Shown: positions 1-11,818, numbered from the stretch's first letter. The stretch is 64,000 nt of DNA from Aegilops tauschii subsp. strangulata (GCF_002575655.3 NC_053035.3:87445322-87509321), one strand, 5' to 3'. A program made the numbers and translations. The notes: generated by a model not told the origin, from the letters alone.

Positions 1-975
1 TTTATGCTTTCCAGAAATATTACATCATTTCGGATCAACAATATGTCATTCACATATACTTATCAGAAATGTTGTAGCGCTCCCACTCACTTTATTGTAA
101 ATACAAGTTTCTAACAAACTTTGTATAAACCCAAAAACTTTGATCACTCCATCAAAGCGTATATTCTGACTCCGAGATGCTTGCTCTAGTCCATGGAAGG
201 ATCGCTAGAGCTAGCATACCTTTTAGCATCCTTAGGATCGACAAAACCTTTCTGATTGTATCACATACAACCTTTCCTTACGAAAACTGGTAAGGAAACT
301 TGTTTTGACATCCATCTGCCAGATTTCATAAATGCAGCTAATGCTAACATGATTCCGACGGACTTAAGCATCGCTACGGATGAGAAAAATCTCATCGTAG
401 TCAACTCCTTGAACTTGTGGAAATACTCTTAGCCACAAGTCGAGCTTCCTAGACGGTAACATTACCGTCCACGTCCGTCTTCTTCTTAAAGATCCATTTA
501 TCTCGGATTTCATGGCTTCTAACCATTTGTCGGAATATGGGCCCACCATCGCTTCTCCATAGCTCGTAGGTTCAGTATTGTCCAACAACATGATATCTCA
601 GACAGGATTACGTACCACTCTGAAGTAGCACGCATCCTCGTCGTCCTACGAGGTTTGGTGGTGACTTGATCCGAAGTTTCATGATCACTATCATAAGCTT
701 CCACTTCAATTGGTGTAGGTGCCACAGGAACAACTTCCTGTGCCCTGCTACACGCTAGTTGAAGTGACGGTTCAATAACCTTATCAAGTCTCCACCATCC
801 TCCCACTCAATTCTTTCGAGAGAAACTTTTCCTCGAGAAAGGACCCGTTTCTAGAAGCAATTACTTTTGCTTCCAGATCTGAAATAGGAGGTATACCCAA
901 CTGTTTTGGGTTTTCTATGAAGATGCATTTATCCGCTTTGGGTTCGAGCTTATCAGCCTGAAACTTTTTCACATA
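1..975 (-). pseudogene. Copia reverse transcriptase relic
   Basis: Minus-strand fragments match the N-terminal part of the Copia reverse transcriptase. At 591-364 the frame reads EPTSYGEAM and KWLEAMKSEI and ends with VQGVDYDE, the conserved stretch ahead of the first catalytic region. The upstream linker with the TSDQVTTKPRRTTRMR motif lies at 806-519 in another frame. At least two frameshifts and several stops separate these blocks. The catalytic YVDD part is outside the window. The same regions occur at 33570-34120 in the better-preserved copy. Confidence 0.8.
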
Positions 976-1760
976 AGCATCGCAGCCCCAAACTTTTAAG
1001 AAACGACAACTCAGGTTTCTCTAAACGGTGTCGTCTCAACGGAATTGCGTGGTGCCCTATTTAAAGTGAATGCGGTTGTCCCTAATGCCTAACCCATAGA
1101 CGATAGTGGTAATTCGATAAGAGACATCATGGCATGCACCATATCCAATAGGGTGCAGTTATGATGTTCGGACACACCATCACACTATGGTGTTCCAGGC
1201 GGTATTAATTGTGAAACACTTTCCACAATGTCTTAATTGTGTGCCAAACTCGTAACTCAGATACTCATCTCTATGATCATATCACAGACATTTTATCCTC
1301 TTGTCACGACGATCTTCAACTTCACTCTGAAATTACTTGAACCTTTCAATAATTCAGACTTGTGTTTCATCAAGTAAATACACTTAGCATCTACTCAAAT
1401 CATCTGTGAAGTAAGAACATAACGATATCCACTGCATGCCTCAGCACTCATTGGACTGCACACATCAAAATGTATTACTCCAATAAGTTGCTCTCTTGTT
1501 CCATCTCACTGAAAACGAGGCCTTTCAGTCATCTTGCCCATGTGGTATGATTTGCATGTCTCAAGTGATTCAAAATCAAGTGAGTCCAAACGATCCATCT
1601 GCATGGAGTTTCTTCATGCATATATACCAATAGACATGGTTCGCATGTCTCGATCTTTTCAAAAACGACTGAGTCCAAAAATCCATCTACATGGAGCTTC
1701 TTCATGCGTTCTATACCAATATGACTCAAATGACAGTGCCACAAGTATGTGGTACTATCA
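976..1760 (-). pseudogene. Copia integrase relic
   Basis: The frame at 1744-1529 contains WHCHLSHIGIERMKKLH followed by CEPCL, which is the GAG-pre-integrase zinc-binding region (H, H, C, C) of Copia elements. Below 1529 the central core and the region corresponding to the catalytic Glu are recognisable only by DNA similarity to 34281-35220, because frameshifts and stops break it. It cannot encode a working integrase. Confidence 0.75.
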
Positions 1761-2029
1761 TTACTATTTTATATCTTTTGGCGCGAACATGTGTATCACT
1801 GCGATCGAGATTCATTTTAGGTGCAAGACCATTGAAGGTATTATTCAAATAAATAGAGTAACCATTATTCTCCTTAAATGAATACCCGTACTGCGATAAA
1901 CATAATCCAATCATGTTTATGCTCAACGTAAACACCAAATAACAATTATTTAGGTTTAACACCAATCTCGATGGTAGAGGGAGCATGCGATGCTTGATCA
2001 CATCAACCTTGGAAACACTTCCAACACAT

Positions 2030-3010
2030 ATCGTCATCTCACCTTTAGCTAGTCTCCGTTTATTCCACAGCTTTTATTTCGAGTTACCAACACTTAGCAA
2101 CCGAACCGGTATCTAATACCCTGGTGCTGCTAGGAGTACTAGTAAAGTACACATTCATATAATGTATATCCAATATACTTTTGTCGACCTTGCCCGCCTT
2201 CTCATCTACCAAGTATCTAGGGTAGTTCCGCTTTAGTGACCGTTCCCCTCATTACAGAAGCACTTAGTCTCGGGTTTGGGTTCAACCTTGGGATTCTTCA
2301 CTAGAGCAGCAAACGACTTACTGTTTCATGAAGTATCCCTTTTGCCCTTGCCCTTCTAGAAACTAGTGGTTTTACTAACCATCAACAATTGATGCTCCTT
2401 CTTGATTTCTACTTTCGCGGTGTCAAACATCACGAATAGCTCAAGGATCATCATAACTATCCCTGATATGTTATAGTTCATCACGAAGCTTTACTAGCTT
2501 GGTGGCAGTGACTATGGAGAGCTATCACTATCTCATCTGGGAGATTAACTCCCACTCGATTCAAGCGATTGTGGTACTCAGACAATCTGAGCACATGCTC
2601 AACGATTGAGCTTTTCTCCCTTTAGTTTGCAGGCTTAAGAAACTTGTCAGAGGTCTCATACCTCTTGACGTGGGCACTAGTCTGAAATCCCAATTTCAGT
2701 TTTCTGAACATCTCATATGTTCTGCGACGTTTCAAAAACGTCTTTGGTGCCACAATTCTAAACCGTTAGCATTACGCACTGAACTATCACGTAGTCATCA
2801 AAACGTGTATGTCAGATGTTCCGCAACATCTACAGACGACGCTGAGGTTCAGCACACCGAGCGGTGCATTAAGGACATAAGCCTTCTGTGCAGCAATGAG
2901 GACAATCCTCAGTTTACGGACCCAGTCCGCATAATTGCTACTACCAGCTTTCAACTAAATTTTCTCTAGGAACGTATTTTAAATAGTAGAACTAAAGCGT
3001 ATGACATAAT
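2030..3010 (-). pseudogene. Copia gag relic
   Basis: The stretch is collinear with the gag region of the second Copia copy (about 35220-36260). At 2282-2221 the minus strand still shows the start of a zinc knuckle (C-F-C, then G-H), but a TAA follows the His and the last Cys is lost. No long open frame survives. It is assigned by position and similarity to the other copy rather than by an intact domain. Confidence 0.65.
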
Positions 3011-3226
3011 TCGCAAAGACCTTTTGACTATGTTCATGATAATTGAGTTCATCTGATTAATGAACTCCCACTCAGATAGACATCCCTCTAGTCATCTAAG
3101 TGATACATGATCCGAGTCAAACTAGGCCGTGTCCGATCATCACGTGAGACGGACTAGTCATCATCGGTGAACATCTCCATGTTGATCGTATCTACTATAC
3201 GACTCATGTTCGACCTTTCAGTCTCT

Positions 3227-3346
3227 TGTGTTCCGAGGCCATGTCTGTACATGCTAGGCTCGTCAAGTCAACCTAAGTGTTTTGCATGTGTTCCGAGGCC
3301 ATGTCTGTACATGCTAGGCTCGTCAACACCCGTTGTATTTGAACGT
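3227..3346. repeat. 60-bp tandem duplication in Copia leader
   Basis: Two adjacent copies of a 60-bp unit beginning TGTGTTCCGAGGCCATGT. The corresponding leader of the second Copia element (near 36519) has one copy. It is a local duplication private to this element copy. The flanking leader (3010-4280) has no other recognisable feature. Confidence 0.85.
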
Positions 3347-4280
3347 TAGAATCTATCACACCCGATCATCACGTGGTGCTTCGAAACAACGAACCTTCGC
3401 AACGGTGCACAGTTAGGGGGAACACGTCTCTTGAAATTTTAGTGAGGGATCATCTTACTTACTACCGTCGTTCTAAGCAAATAAGATGCATAACATGATA
3501 AACATCTCATGCAATCAAATAGTGACATGATATGGCCAATATCATTTTGCTCCTTTGATCTCCATCTTCGGGGCACCATGATCATCTTCGTCATCGGCAT
3601 GACACCATGATCTCCATCATCATGATCTCCATCATTGTGTCTTCATGAAGTTGTCACGCCAACGATTACTTCTACTTCTATGGCTAACGCGCTTAGCAAT
3701 AAAGTAAAGTAATTTACATGGCGTTATTCAATGACACGCAGGTCATACAAAAAATAAAGACAACTCCTATGGCTCCTGCCGGTTGTCATACTCATCGACA
3801 TGCAAGTCGTGATTCCTATTACAAGAATATGATCAATCTCATACATCACATATATCATTCATCACATCTTCTGGCCATATCACATCACATAGCACATGCT
3901 GCAAAAACAAGTTAGACGTCCTCTAATTGTTGTTGCAAGTTTTTACGTGGCTTGTATAGGTTTCTAGCAAGAACGTTTCTTACCTACGTAAAACCACAAC
4001 GTGATATGCCAATTTCTATTTACCCTTCATAAGGACCCTTTTCATCGAATCCGTTCCGACTAAAGTGGGAGAGACAGACACCCGCTAGCCACCTTATGCA
4101 ACTAGTGCATGTCAGTCGGTGGAACCTGTCTCACGTAAGCGTACGTGTAAGGTCGGTCCGGGCCGCTTTATCCCACAATGCCACCGAAACAAGATAAGAC
4201 TAGTAACGGCAAGAAGAATTGGCAACATCGACGCCCACAACTACTTTGTGTTCTACTCGTGCATAGAAACTACGCATAGA

Positions 4281-4297
4281 CCTAGCTCATGATGCCA
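4281..4297 (-). promoter_or_regulatory. Degenerate tRNA-iMet primer-binding site
   Basis: One base inside the LTR, the minus strand reads TGGCATCATGAGC, a decayed form of TGGTATCAGAGC that is intact at the same place in the second Copia element (37486-37501). It marks the start of the internal region of this element. Confidence 0.7.
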
Positions 4298-4298
4298 C

Positions 4299-6091
4299 TG
4301 TCGGGGAACGTAGCAGAAATTCAAAATTTTCTACGCATCACCAAGATCAATCTATGGAGTAATCTAGCAACGAGGGGAAGGGGAGTGCATCTACATACCA
4401 TTGTAGATCACGATGCGGAAGCGGTGCAAGAACGCGGATGAAGGAGTCATACTCGTAGCGATTCAGATCGCGGTTGATTCCGATCTAAGCACCGAAGAAC
4501 GGTGCCTCCGCGTTCAACACACGTGCAGCCCGGTGACGTCTCCCACGCCTTGATCCAGCAAGGAGAGAGGGAGAGGTTAGGGAAGACTCCATCCAGCAGC
4601 AGCACGACGGCGTGGTGGTGGTGGAGGAGCGTGGCAATCCCGCAGGGCTTCGCCAAACACCGCGGGAGAGGAGGAAGAGGGAGAGGGGTAGGGCTGCGCC
4701 GAAAGAGAGACGTTCTCCTGTCTTGGGCAGCCCCAAAACCCCAATATATATAGGGGAGGGGGAGGGCTGCGCCCCCATCTAGGGTTTCCCCCCCCCCCAA
4801 GGGGTGCGGCCAGCCCTAGATGGGGCTTGGGGGGGCGGCCAAAGGGGGGAGAGAGGGGGCGCCCCACTAGATGGGCCTTAGGCCCATCTGAGCCTAGGGT
4901 TTCCCCCTTCCCCCTTTCCTGCGCCCTGGGCCTCTTGTGGGGGGGGGGGGCGCACCAGCCCACCTGGGGCTGGTCCCCTCCCACACTTGGCCCATGCAGC
5001 CCTCTGGGGCCGGTGGCCCCACTTGGTGGACCCCCGGGACCCTCCCGGTGGTCCCGGTACATTACCGATATCACCCGAAACTTTTCCGGTGACCAAAACA
5101 GGACTTCCCATATATAAATCTTTACCTCCGGACCATTCCGGAACTCCTCGTGACGTCCGGGATCTCATCCGGGACTCCGAACAACATTCGGTAACCACGT
5201 ATATCTATTCCCTATAACCCTAGCGTCATCGAACCTTAAGTGTGTAGACCCTACGGGTTCGGGAACCATGCAGACATGACCGAGACGTTCTCCGGTCAAT
5301 AACCAACAGCGGGATCTGGATACCCATGTTGGCTCCCACATGTTTCACGATGATCTCATCGGATGAACCACGATGTCGGGGATTCAATCAATCCCGTATA
5401 CAATTCCCTTTGTCTACCGGTATATTACTTGCCCAAGATTCGATCGTCGGTATCCCTATACCTTGTTCAATCTCGTTACCGGCAAGTCTCTTTACTCGTT
5501 CCGTAACTCACATCATCCCGTGATCAACTCCTTGGTCACATTGTGCACATTATGATGATGTCCTACCGAGTGGGACCAGAGATACCTCTCCGTTTACACG
5601 GAGTGACAAATCCCAGTCTCGATTCGTGCCAACCCAACAGACACTTTCGGAGATACCTGTAGTGCACCTTTATAGCCACCCAGTTACGTTGTGACGTTTG
5701 GTACACCCAAAGCATTCCTACGGTATCCGGGAATTGCACAATCTCATGGTCTAAGGAAATGATACTTGACATTAGAAAAAGCTCTGAGCAAACGAACTAC
5801 ACGATCTTGTGTCAGGCTTAGGATTGGGTCTTGTCCACCACATCATTCTCCTAATGATGTGATCCCGTTATCAACGACATCCAATGTCCATGGTCAGGAA
5901 ACCGTAACCATCTATTGATCAACGAGCTAGTCAACTAGAGGCTTACTAGGGACATGGTGTTGTCTATGTATCCACACATGTATCTGAGTTTCCTATCAAT
6001 ACAATTCTAGCATGGATAATAAACGATTATCATGAACAAGGAAATATAATAATAACCTATTTATTATTGCCTCTAGGGCATATTTCCAACA
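4299..6091 (-). repeat. 5' LTR of the partial Copia element
   Basis: A 1793-bp LTR bounded by TG and CA. On the plus strand it runs from TGTCGGGGAACG to the CCAACA that follows GGGCATATTT. It is the first LTR of a minus-strand element because the primer-binding site lies at its 4299 side. A TATATATA run near 4745 on the GC-rich flank matches the promoter position of the BARE-1 group. Open frames of 60-165 codons in it are chance products of GC-rich sequence. Confidence 0.9.
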
Positions 6092-6105
6092 ACTTTTATT
6101 ATCTA

Positions 6106-6242
6106 CTCCCTTCTTTCACAAGTATAAGATGTTCTAAATTTTGAATCATATGCATATATACATGTTTTAGTGTTTTTTTAAGTCATTTAAGTCTGTATAT
6201 AGTCCATATTGAGATAACCAAGACATATTATATTTGTGGGAG
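6106..6242. mobile_element. Stowaway-like MITE (degenerate)
   Basis: A 137-bp element flanked by TA dinucleotides (6104-6105 and 6243-6244). Its ends form imperfect inverted repeats: CTCCCTTCTTTCACAAGTAT on the left and a CCCACAAATATAAT-like sequence read from the right. Size, TA target and CTCCC ends fit a Tc1/mariner-derived Stowaway MITE. It has no coding capacity. Confidence 0.7.
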
Positions 6243-6344
6243 TAGATAAATAGGTGGCTCTTTTATGGCGGGTAGGTCGCTGGCTTGAGACGTAGCGCGT
6301 ACCCCCCCCCCCCTCACGCGGGGGTGTACGTATGGGCGGGCCCA

Positions 6345-7110
6345 TTTCTCAACTTTTTCTTTTGGTTTTTTCTTCCTTTTCTTTTCTTTTCCACTTTTTT
6401 CCTTTTTTCTTTTCTCTTTTTTCTTCTTTACTTTTTCATTTTTTTGTTCATCGATTTAAAAAAATATTCAACAATGTACAAAAATGTTCATTGAATTCTA
6501 ATTTTGTTCATTGGATTTTAAAACTTTTCATCGAATTCAAAATTTTGTTTTCTTTTTATTTTTTGTTTTCAATTCTGAAAACAACGTTCAAATTTGTGAA
6601 CATTTTTTCAAATTGTGAACAGTTTTTGAAATCATGAACATGTTTTTGAAATTTTATTCATCTAATTTAAAAAATGTTCATCAAATTCCAAATTTGTTCA
6701 TTAATTTTAAGAAAATATTCATCAAAGTCATATTTTTTTCTTGAATTCAAAATTTGTTCATCCATTATTTTAAAAATATTCTTGAATACAAATTTTGTTC
6801 ATCAAGTTCAAAATATGTTCAATGATTTAAAAATTTGTTCATCAAATACAAAAAATGTTCATCATTATTAGAAAATTTTCATAAAAAAATGTTCATCAAC
6901 ATAAAAAATGTTCACTAAAATTTAGAAATGCTTTTCAAATCGTAATCATTTTTTGAATTCGGTGGACATTTTCTGAAACCATGAGCATTTATCATTTCAT
7001 GATTTTTTTTAAATCATGAACAATTTTTGAATTCACAAACATTTCACAATTTACAACTTTTTTTAAATCGTGAATTATTTTTAAAAATAAAAAAGTTAAA
7101 ATAGAAATAA
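6345..7110. repeat. AT-rich degenerate repeat with GTTCATnnAATT motif
   Basis: Some 760 bp of AT-rich sequence in which GTTCATCAAATTCAAAA-like words recur every 20-30 bp. The left two thirds carry the motif mostly as GTTCAT and the right part mostly as the complement ATGAAC, so the block can fold back on itself imperfectly. Short GC-rich segments (6290-6345 and 7145-7225) flank it. Such blocks are seen inside non-autonomous cereal DNA transposons, but I cannot name the family. The short frames in it are low-complexity artefacts. Confidence 0.5.
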
Positions 7111-7349
7111 GCAAAATAAAAAATAAGGTGCTTCTTGCTTTTCCTGCCGCGCACATAAGCCGGCCCATGAGGGTGTGGGAGGAGGGGGTGTGTGCACTCG
7201 CTGTTCCTGACGTGCTGTACGCGTCAAATAGGAGCTCATGAAAAATAACCCTTTTGTGGTTTTGCTTATTCGTGTGAACCGCAAGTGCTAACAACGTCTA
7301 ACGAAATCACTAGTTAAGGAGCACTCTTTGAAAAGTTCACTTTCACCAT

Positions 7350-7366
7350 CGCATGTTGCGACAAGT
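7350..7366. repeat. 17-bp inverted repeat, left arm
   Basis: CGCATGTTGCGACAAGT here and ACTTGTCGCAACCTACG at 8433-8449 are inverted relative to each other with 15 of 17 matches. They bracket the LINE relic. Confidence 0.7.
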
Positions 7367-7387
7367 ATTACATTGTATGAAAGTTAA

Positions 7388-8385
7388 CCAAACGAAAACA
7401 ACCAGAAGAGAATGCATTGGATGATGCGGTGGAAGATGTGTGTACCAAAAGATCATGGAGGAAGGGGTTTTCGAGATATTCACTGTTTCAACTTGGCTCT
7501 GTTAGCCAAACAAGCATGGCGTCTGCTCGATAGCCCTGAATCCCTATGTGCCACCATATTAAGAGCTAAGTATTTCCTGGATGGTGACTTAATGAATGCG
7601 AGTCAAAAAAAGGGTCTTTCTTTACTTGGCAAAGCATTATGGCGGGAGTGGATTCTCTAAGATATGGATATATTCGGAGAGTTGAAAATGAACAAAATAT
7701 TGATATTTGAAAATATGCTTGGATCCCACACGGGGCAAATAGGAAAATTATTACCCCTAGAAGAGGGCAACTTATATCAAAAGTCGTTGATCTTATCGAT
7801 CCAATCACCAATTTATGGGATGAAGACTTAGTGAGACAAACTTTGTGGCCAATCGATGCTCAAAGGGTGCTTGCCATCCCCCTCCCTATGCATAACATGT
7901 CGGACTTCATTGCTTGGAGTTTTACAAAGAACGGATGTTTCACAGTTCGCTCGGTTTATTTGGACGAATGGAACAAACAATATGGGAGAAAATTGCAACA
8001 CAGAAATGGCATGGGTAGAACAAATGTCAATACTATCTGAAGTAAGATTTGGAAGTTATCTTGTCCAGCAAAGATGAAGACTTTTTTTGGCATACTTTAC
8101 ACGGAACCCTTCCATGTCGTGTCGTGTTACACTTACAAATAGACATACGAAAGTTTCGCCCATATATATGCCCATCATGTTCTAACAGGCTTGAAGATAC
8201 AAAACATAAGTTATTTTTATGTCAAAAGGCCAACGAGGTTTGGGAAAGATTGGGTTTGCACGAGGCCATTAAGAAAGCTTGTGCAATCGACCATGCGGGA
8301 GAGGCAGTCTTTGAGTTCCTTCTTCTTATGCTAGACCATGAGCTATCTATATTGGGCACCCAGAATGTATGTGAATTGATGTAAC
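7388..8385 (+). pseudogene. L1-type LINE ORF2 C-terminal relic
   Basis: Three plus-strand frames in order encode the C-terminal part of a plant non-LTR retrotransposon ORF2. 7412-7660 has VPKDHGGRGFRDIHCFNLAL and WRLLDSPESL, the region just after the reverse transcriptase. 7664-8040 has DEDLVRQTLWPIDA and FIAWSFTKNGCFTVRSVY. 8041-8384 has KMKTFFWHTLHGTLP and CPSC, then the EDTKHKLFLC stretch of the zf-RVT zinc-binding region. At least two frameshifts separate the blocks, and there is no endonuclease or catalytic RT. It is a dead fragment, bounded by inverted repeats (see 7350-7366 and 8433-8449). Confidence 0.8.
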
Positions 8386-8432
8386 CGTTATTGTTCCTTC
8401 TCCTTACTGGCGATGTAACCGTTATTTGCGCC

Positions 8433-8449
8433 ACTTGTCGCAACCTACG
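8433..8449. repeat. 17-bp inverted repeat, right arm
   Basis: Partner of 7350-7366. The dispersed repeat (8450-8620) starts immediately after it. Confidence 0.7.
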
Positions 8450-8620
8450 AGTTTTTTTAGATTCCTTTATTTAAAATGTTTTATCTCTCAAAACTCGTGT
8501 TCAAATCTTGAACCGTTTCATCTTTGGATTCATCATATCGAGATCTTTAAAACTACATCCATGTTTATAGATTTTGACAAACTTTTTTATGAAAAAATCC
8601 AGCCAAAAGCACATTTTTTT
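8450..8620 (+). repeat. Dispersed repeat, copy 1 (TTTTATCTCTCAA...TCTTGAACCG)
   Basis: About 170 bp containing AAAATGTTTTATCTCTCAA, then a CAAATCTTGAACCGTTT word and CATATCGAGATCTTTAAAAC. The same series occurs at 21961-22184 and 24125-24370. It resembles the end region of a non-autonomous cereal DNA transposon, possibly Mutator-like, but no TSD was defined. The other two copies are each fused to an F-box gene tail. Confidence 0.6.
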
Positions 8621-8625
8621 CCTTT

Positions 8626-9045
8626 CCGAGAGGCATGACCGTGCCCCTCGCGAAAGCAAATCTGTGCCTCTACAAAAAGCAAATTCGTGCCTCTAGTAGA
8701 AAAAAAACACAATTTTTTTCCTTTTCGGAGAGGCACGGTCGTACGTCTTGCGAAGCAAACTCCGTGCCTCCATGTGAAGCAAATCCATACCTCTCGCGGA
8801 AGAGAAGAAACACACTTTCCCCCTTTCTGAGGAGCACCACCGTGCCTCTCACGAAAGCAAATCCGTACCTCTTGTGAAAGAAAAAAAGAAAACACGTTTT
8901 TTCCCTTTTTGAAGAGGCACACACAAAAGCAAGTCCGTGCATTCAAGAGGTGAATCCGCGCCTCTCACGGAAGGAAAAAAAACGTGTTTTCCTTTTGCGA
9001 GAGGCACGACCGTGTCTCTCACGTAAGAAAAAAAACACGTTTTTA
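8626..9045. repeat. Tandem array of about 80-100 bp units
   Basis: Five degenerate units, each opening with a GAGAGGCACGACCGTGCCTC-like core, then GCGAAAGCAAATCCGTGCCT and an A-rich/T-rich spacer (AAAAAACACGTTTTTTCC). They begin near 8626, 8727, 8830, 8911 and 8998. Frames on both strands through the array (60-119 codons) simply translate the repeat and are not genes. Confidence 0.8.
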
Positions 9046-9440
9046 GCTTAGTTTTTATTCATTTTTTGTTTTTCAAATCTTAGGAAAAACATGGGGGAAA
9101 CCGGAAAACCCCGGAAAGAATCATCTAAAAGCCAAAACACGTACATTTTTTTTCAAAGGGAGCATTTAAAGCGTGACGTGTGGCGGATGCTGAGAGCGAG
9201 CCACGGCCCATCCAAAGTGATCTTCCCAACTTTTTTGCGGGTTGCCGCTGGAGATGCCCTAAGGGCATCGAGAAAGAGAGTGAAGGCATTCGCGGCGGCT
9301 CGCAATTTTCACGAACGGAAAAAAGCACCGGTGTGTTGCTATTTTTGCCGCTTTAAGATTCGTGCAAAAAATCAAGTGGTTCGGAAGACGTTCGGGCTGA
9401 AATCCAATAAATCTCCCCGCAAAAAATAAAATAAATCCAA
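9046..9440. other. Unassigned sequence after the tandem array
   Basis: About 400 bp without a recognisable gene. It starts with a T-rich stretch and AAACCGGAAAACCCCGG, then passes through CGTGACGTGTGGCGG and GAGATGCCCTAAGGGCATC. It may be the outer end of the transposon that contains the 8450-9045 repeats. The 112-codon plus-strand frame here has no family resemblance. Confidence 0.4.
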
Positions 9441-9960
9441 TAAATCTGAAGTTCGGACTTTAGTATTTCCGAAAATATAAGAGCGAGACGGCGGGCGACT
9501 CCAATGCGGTCGCACGGTGGCGGGCGAGGCGACGTGACGCGGTCGCACGGTGGGGGGACGAGGCGAGGCCATGTGCAGCGAGGCGAAGGGCGGGCGACGC
9601 GGCCGTAGGGTCCCATCGAGCGCGCGACGGCGCGAGAGGCTCCGCGACGCGGCGCTGCGCCTGCGGCTGTCCCATGAAGCTGATCCGCCGAAATGCGCCA
9701 CTCGCCGCCGGCGATCAGTGGAGGTATACGTTTCGGTTTCCCCACACTTTAGCTGCTTCGTCCCATGATGCCTTCCCGTCGTCCTCTTTACTCCGGGAGC
9801 AGCACCTCCAGCAGCAATTGCTCTTGGCTAGGTTAATTAATTCTGCCTGTTCATCCTGGCTGGGGTCTATTAATTCGGGCATTTGTGTTTGTTTCAGTTG
9901 ATTAGGAATAACGCAGCTTCCGAATCAATTGTAGCCTCCGTCAGTGGCCACGTCGAGGGA
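9440..9960 (+). other. GC-rich island, possible 5' UTR exon region
   Basis: A GC-rich block (about 9480-9700) in AT-rich surroundings, preceded by AAAATATAAGAGCG near 9475, which could serve as a TATA region. Splice-like sites follow: a donor-like TAG|GTTAATTA near 9830 and an acceptor-like TTTGTTTCAG near 9898. No conserved protein is recognisable in any frame. It could be the start of a long 5' UTR for the F-box gene 6 kb downstream or a decayed gene; neither is proven. 9960-10590 shows nothing recognisable. Confidence 0.25.
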
Positions 9961-11776
9961 TAGATCCCATTCTGTTCTCATTCTCAGCAGAAGATAAATT
10001 ATATCTGTTTCTGGTGAGAAAATTTTCCAGTATGATGCAAGTTCACCTCTTCTGCACCTTGACGGCTGGGTGCTTTTGTGACTCATTGCTCCAGATTATC
10101 TTTCCATGTAGAATTTGTGGACTCATTGACCCTCATCAACACATATGAACCGACCTACCGACCTGTTGCTAACTCTACTTGATCATGTATGCCCCTGTAT
10201 CACAGGATTTATTCATCTCTATCCACATGTGCCCATGTTCTTATTTGTGAGCAGTTCCACTTCTACATACAGTCCCATATGAGAACACAACACATGGTCA
10301 TGTCTTTTCTTAAATAGTCAAGTTACTTGGAACTTTTACATGCGAAAACCATATGAAATTAACCTGTCAAAACTGTCCAGGAGTGCTCCGAAAGAAAAAT
10401 CTTCCATCCTGAGCTACCGGAATTTCGGTATGTCTTGGCTTGCTTCTTCTGTATGACTCCTCTAGATGAACTATAGTCCAAATCAATTTATAGATACATT
10501 ACAGCTATCATTATGTCACTCTGTTTCTTCTACCTTATTGATACTTCTCTTACGTGCCAACTTTCTATTTGTATCTCTATATTCAGGGCTGTGATGTGTT
10601 ACCATAAAAGGCTTTAGCCCCCGCTTTATATATAAAGCAACGATCATCAACACCTGGTACAAACACATGCCATCACAACACATGCACACACCCAAGGCAG
10701 GATACATAGGCGCTGAGCGCAGCAACACCACCCCGAACACTACAAGAGCAGCCGGGGCTCTCGACCGTGAACACGCCACCACAAAGAGATGAAGCCACAT
10801 ACGACGAACCGTGGGCTTCAAGGCGGCGCCTTCAGGAAGGATACGACACTGGAGCGCCGGCACCCGCCCGACCCGAGGGTCGGAGTTTCCCCTGGAGTGA
10901 CACGATGGGCAATGTGAGCCACGACGACGCCTTCAAGAAGGGAACGAGCTTCGCCGCCGCCGGTCCGTCCGAAGATAGAACAGGTTTTCACCCCTGCCAA
11001 CAGTCACCGCCACCGAACGCCACACCCCCGCAACCACGCCACCCACACGGCCATGGTCACCGGGCAGCACCGAGCCATGGGCTCTACCCCTGAGCACCGC
11101 GCTACCATCCCCAGGGCCACCGCCCCGGCATCCAAGACCTTGACACCACCTCATCCGAGGCATGCCGCTACCCCAACCAACTTGAGCGGCTCCCAACTCC
11201 GAGACCTAATAGGCCGGCCAAAATGGCCTCCATCGACCCGTCCTGCGGCACCGGGTGCAAGACGAGCTCAGTCCTGCTGCCGGGTGCGAGATGAGCTCAG
11301 TCCTGCAGCACCGGGCGCGAGACGAACGATGGACTGCAGCTTGGAAAGAGCCAACCCTTCGACGAAGGTAGCGCCCGGGCGATGAGGACAGAGATCGAAG
11401 GCCAACCCAGGCCGCTTACCGACGGGCCGCCGCCAGAGATGACCAGCCGCCGCCGTGAAATGATCCAGACCACCGCCATGAGCCACCACCACGCCGTGGC
11501 AGCCCACATCCATGCCGGGACCATGATCTGGCTGGCAACCACCGCCGCCCCCACCCGGAGCCCCGACCATGATGAGCCCCTTCCCTCGTCCCGCGCCACC
11601 GGCCGGGCCCCCAGCGACAGATCCGGCCGGATCTGGCCGGAATCCAGCTCGCCCGCAACCACCTGCACCTCCGCCACGTCAGATCCACCGCCACCATGAG
11701 TGCGTCGACCACGGTAAGGCCCTCCACGACACCACCACAAACCAGCAGCCCCGTCGCCGGACCGTGTAGCCATGCC

Positions 11777-11777
<1 letters not shown>

Positions 11778-11817
<40 letters not shown>
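11778..11817. repeat. 40-bp poly-C tract
   Basis: An uninterrupted run of about 40 C. Runs of this length are unstable and often misassembled, so the exact length should not be trusted. Confidence 0.9.

Positions 11818-11818
<1 letters not shown>

Larger units (their letters stand above)
1..6091 (-). mobile_element. BARE-1/WIS/Angela-type Copia retrotransposon, partial
   Basis: This is the 5' half, in element orientation, of a minus-strand Copia element cut by the left window edge. The order on the minus strand is LTR (6091-4299), primer-binding site, untranslated leader (about 4280-3010), gag relic, integrase relic and reverse transcriptase relic. It matches, block by block, the complete Copia element at 30678-39234: position 1 corresponds to about 33241. 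The LTR on the minus strand starts TGTTGGAAATATGCC and ends in CCCCGACA, the pattern of the BARE-1/WIS/Angela group. The coding part is full of stops and frameshifts, so this copy is dead and clearly older than the second copy. The other LTR and its TSD lie outside the window. Confidence 0.9.

Noticed and set aside
4447..5217. Several overlapping frames in the first LTR
   Set aside because: They lie in the GC-rich part of a BARE-1-type LTR, and similar frames are not conserved in the second copy's LTRs.
8587..8946. 119-codon minus-strand frame
   Set aside because: Translation of the tandem array.
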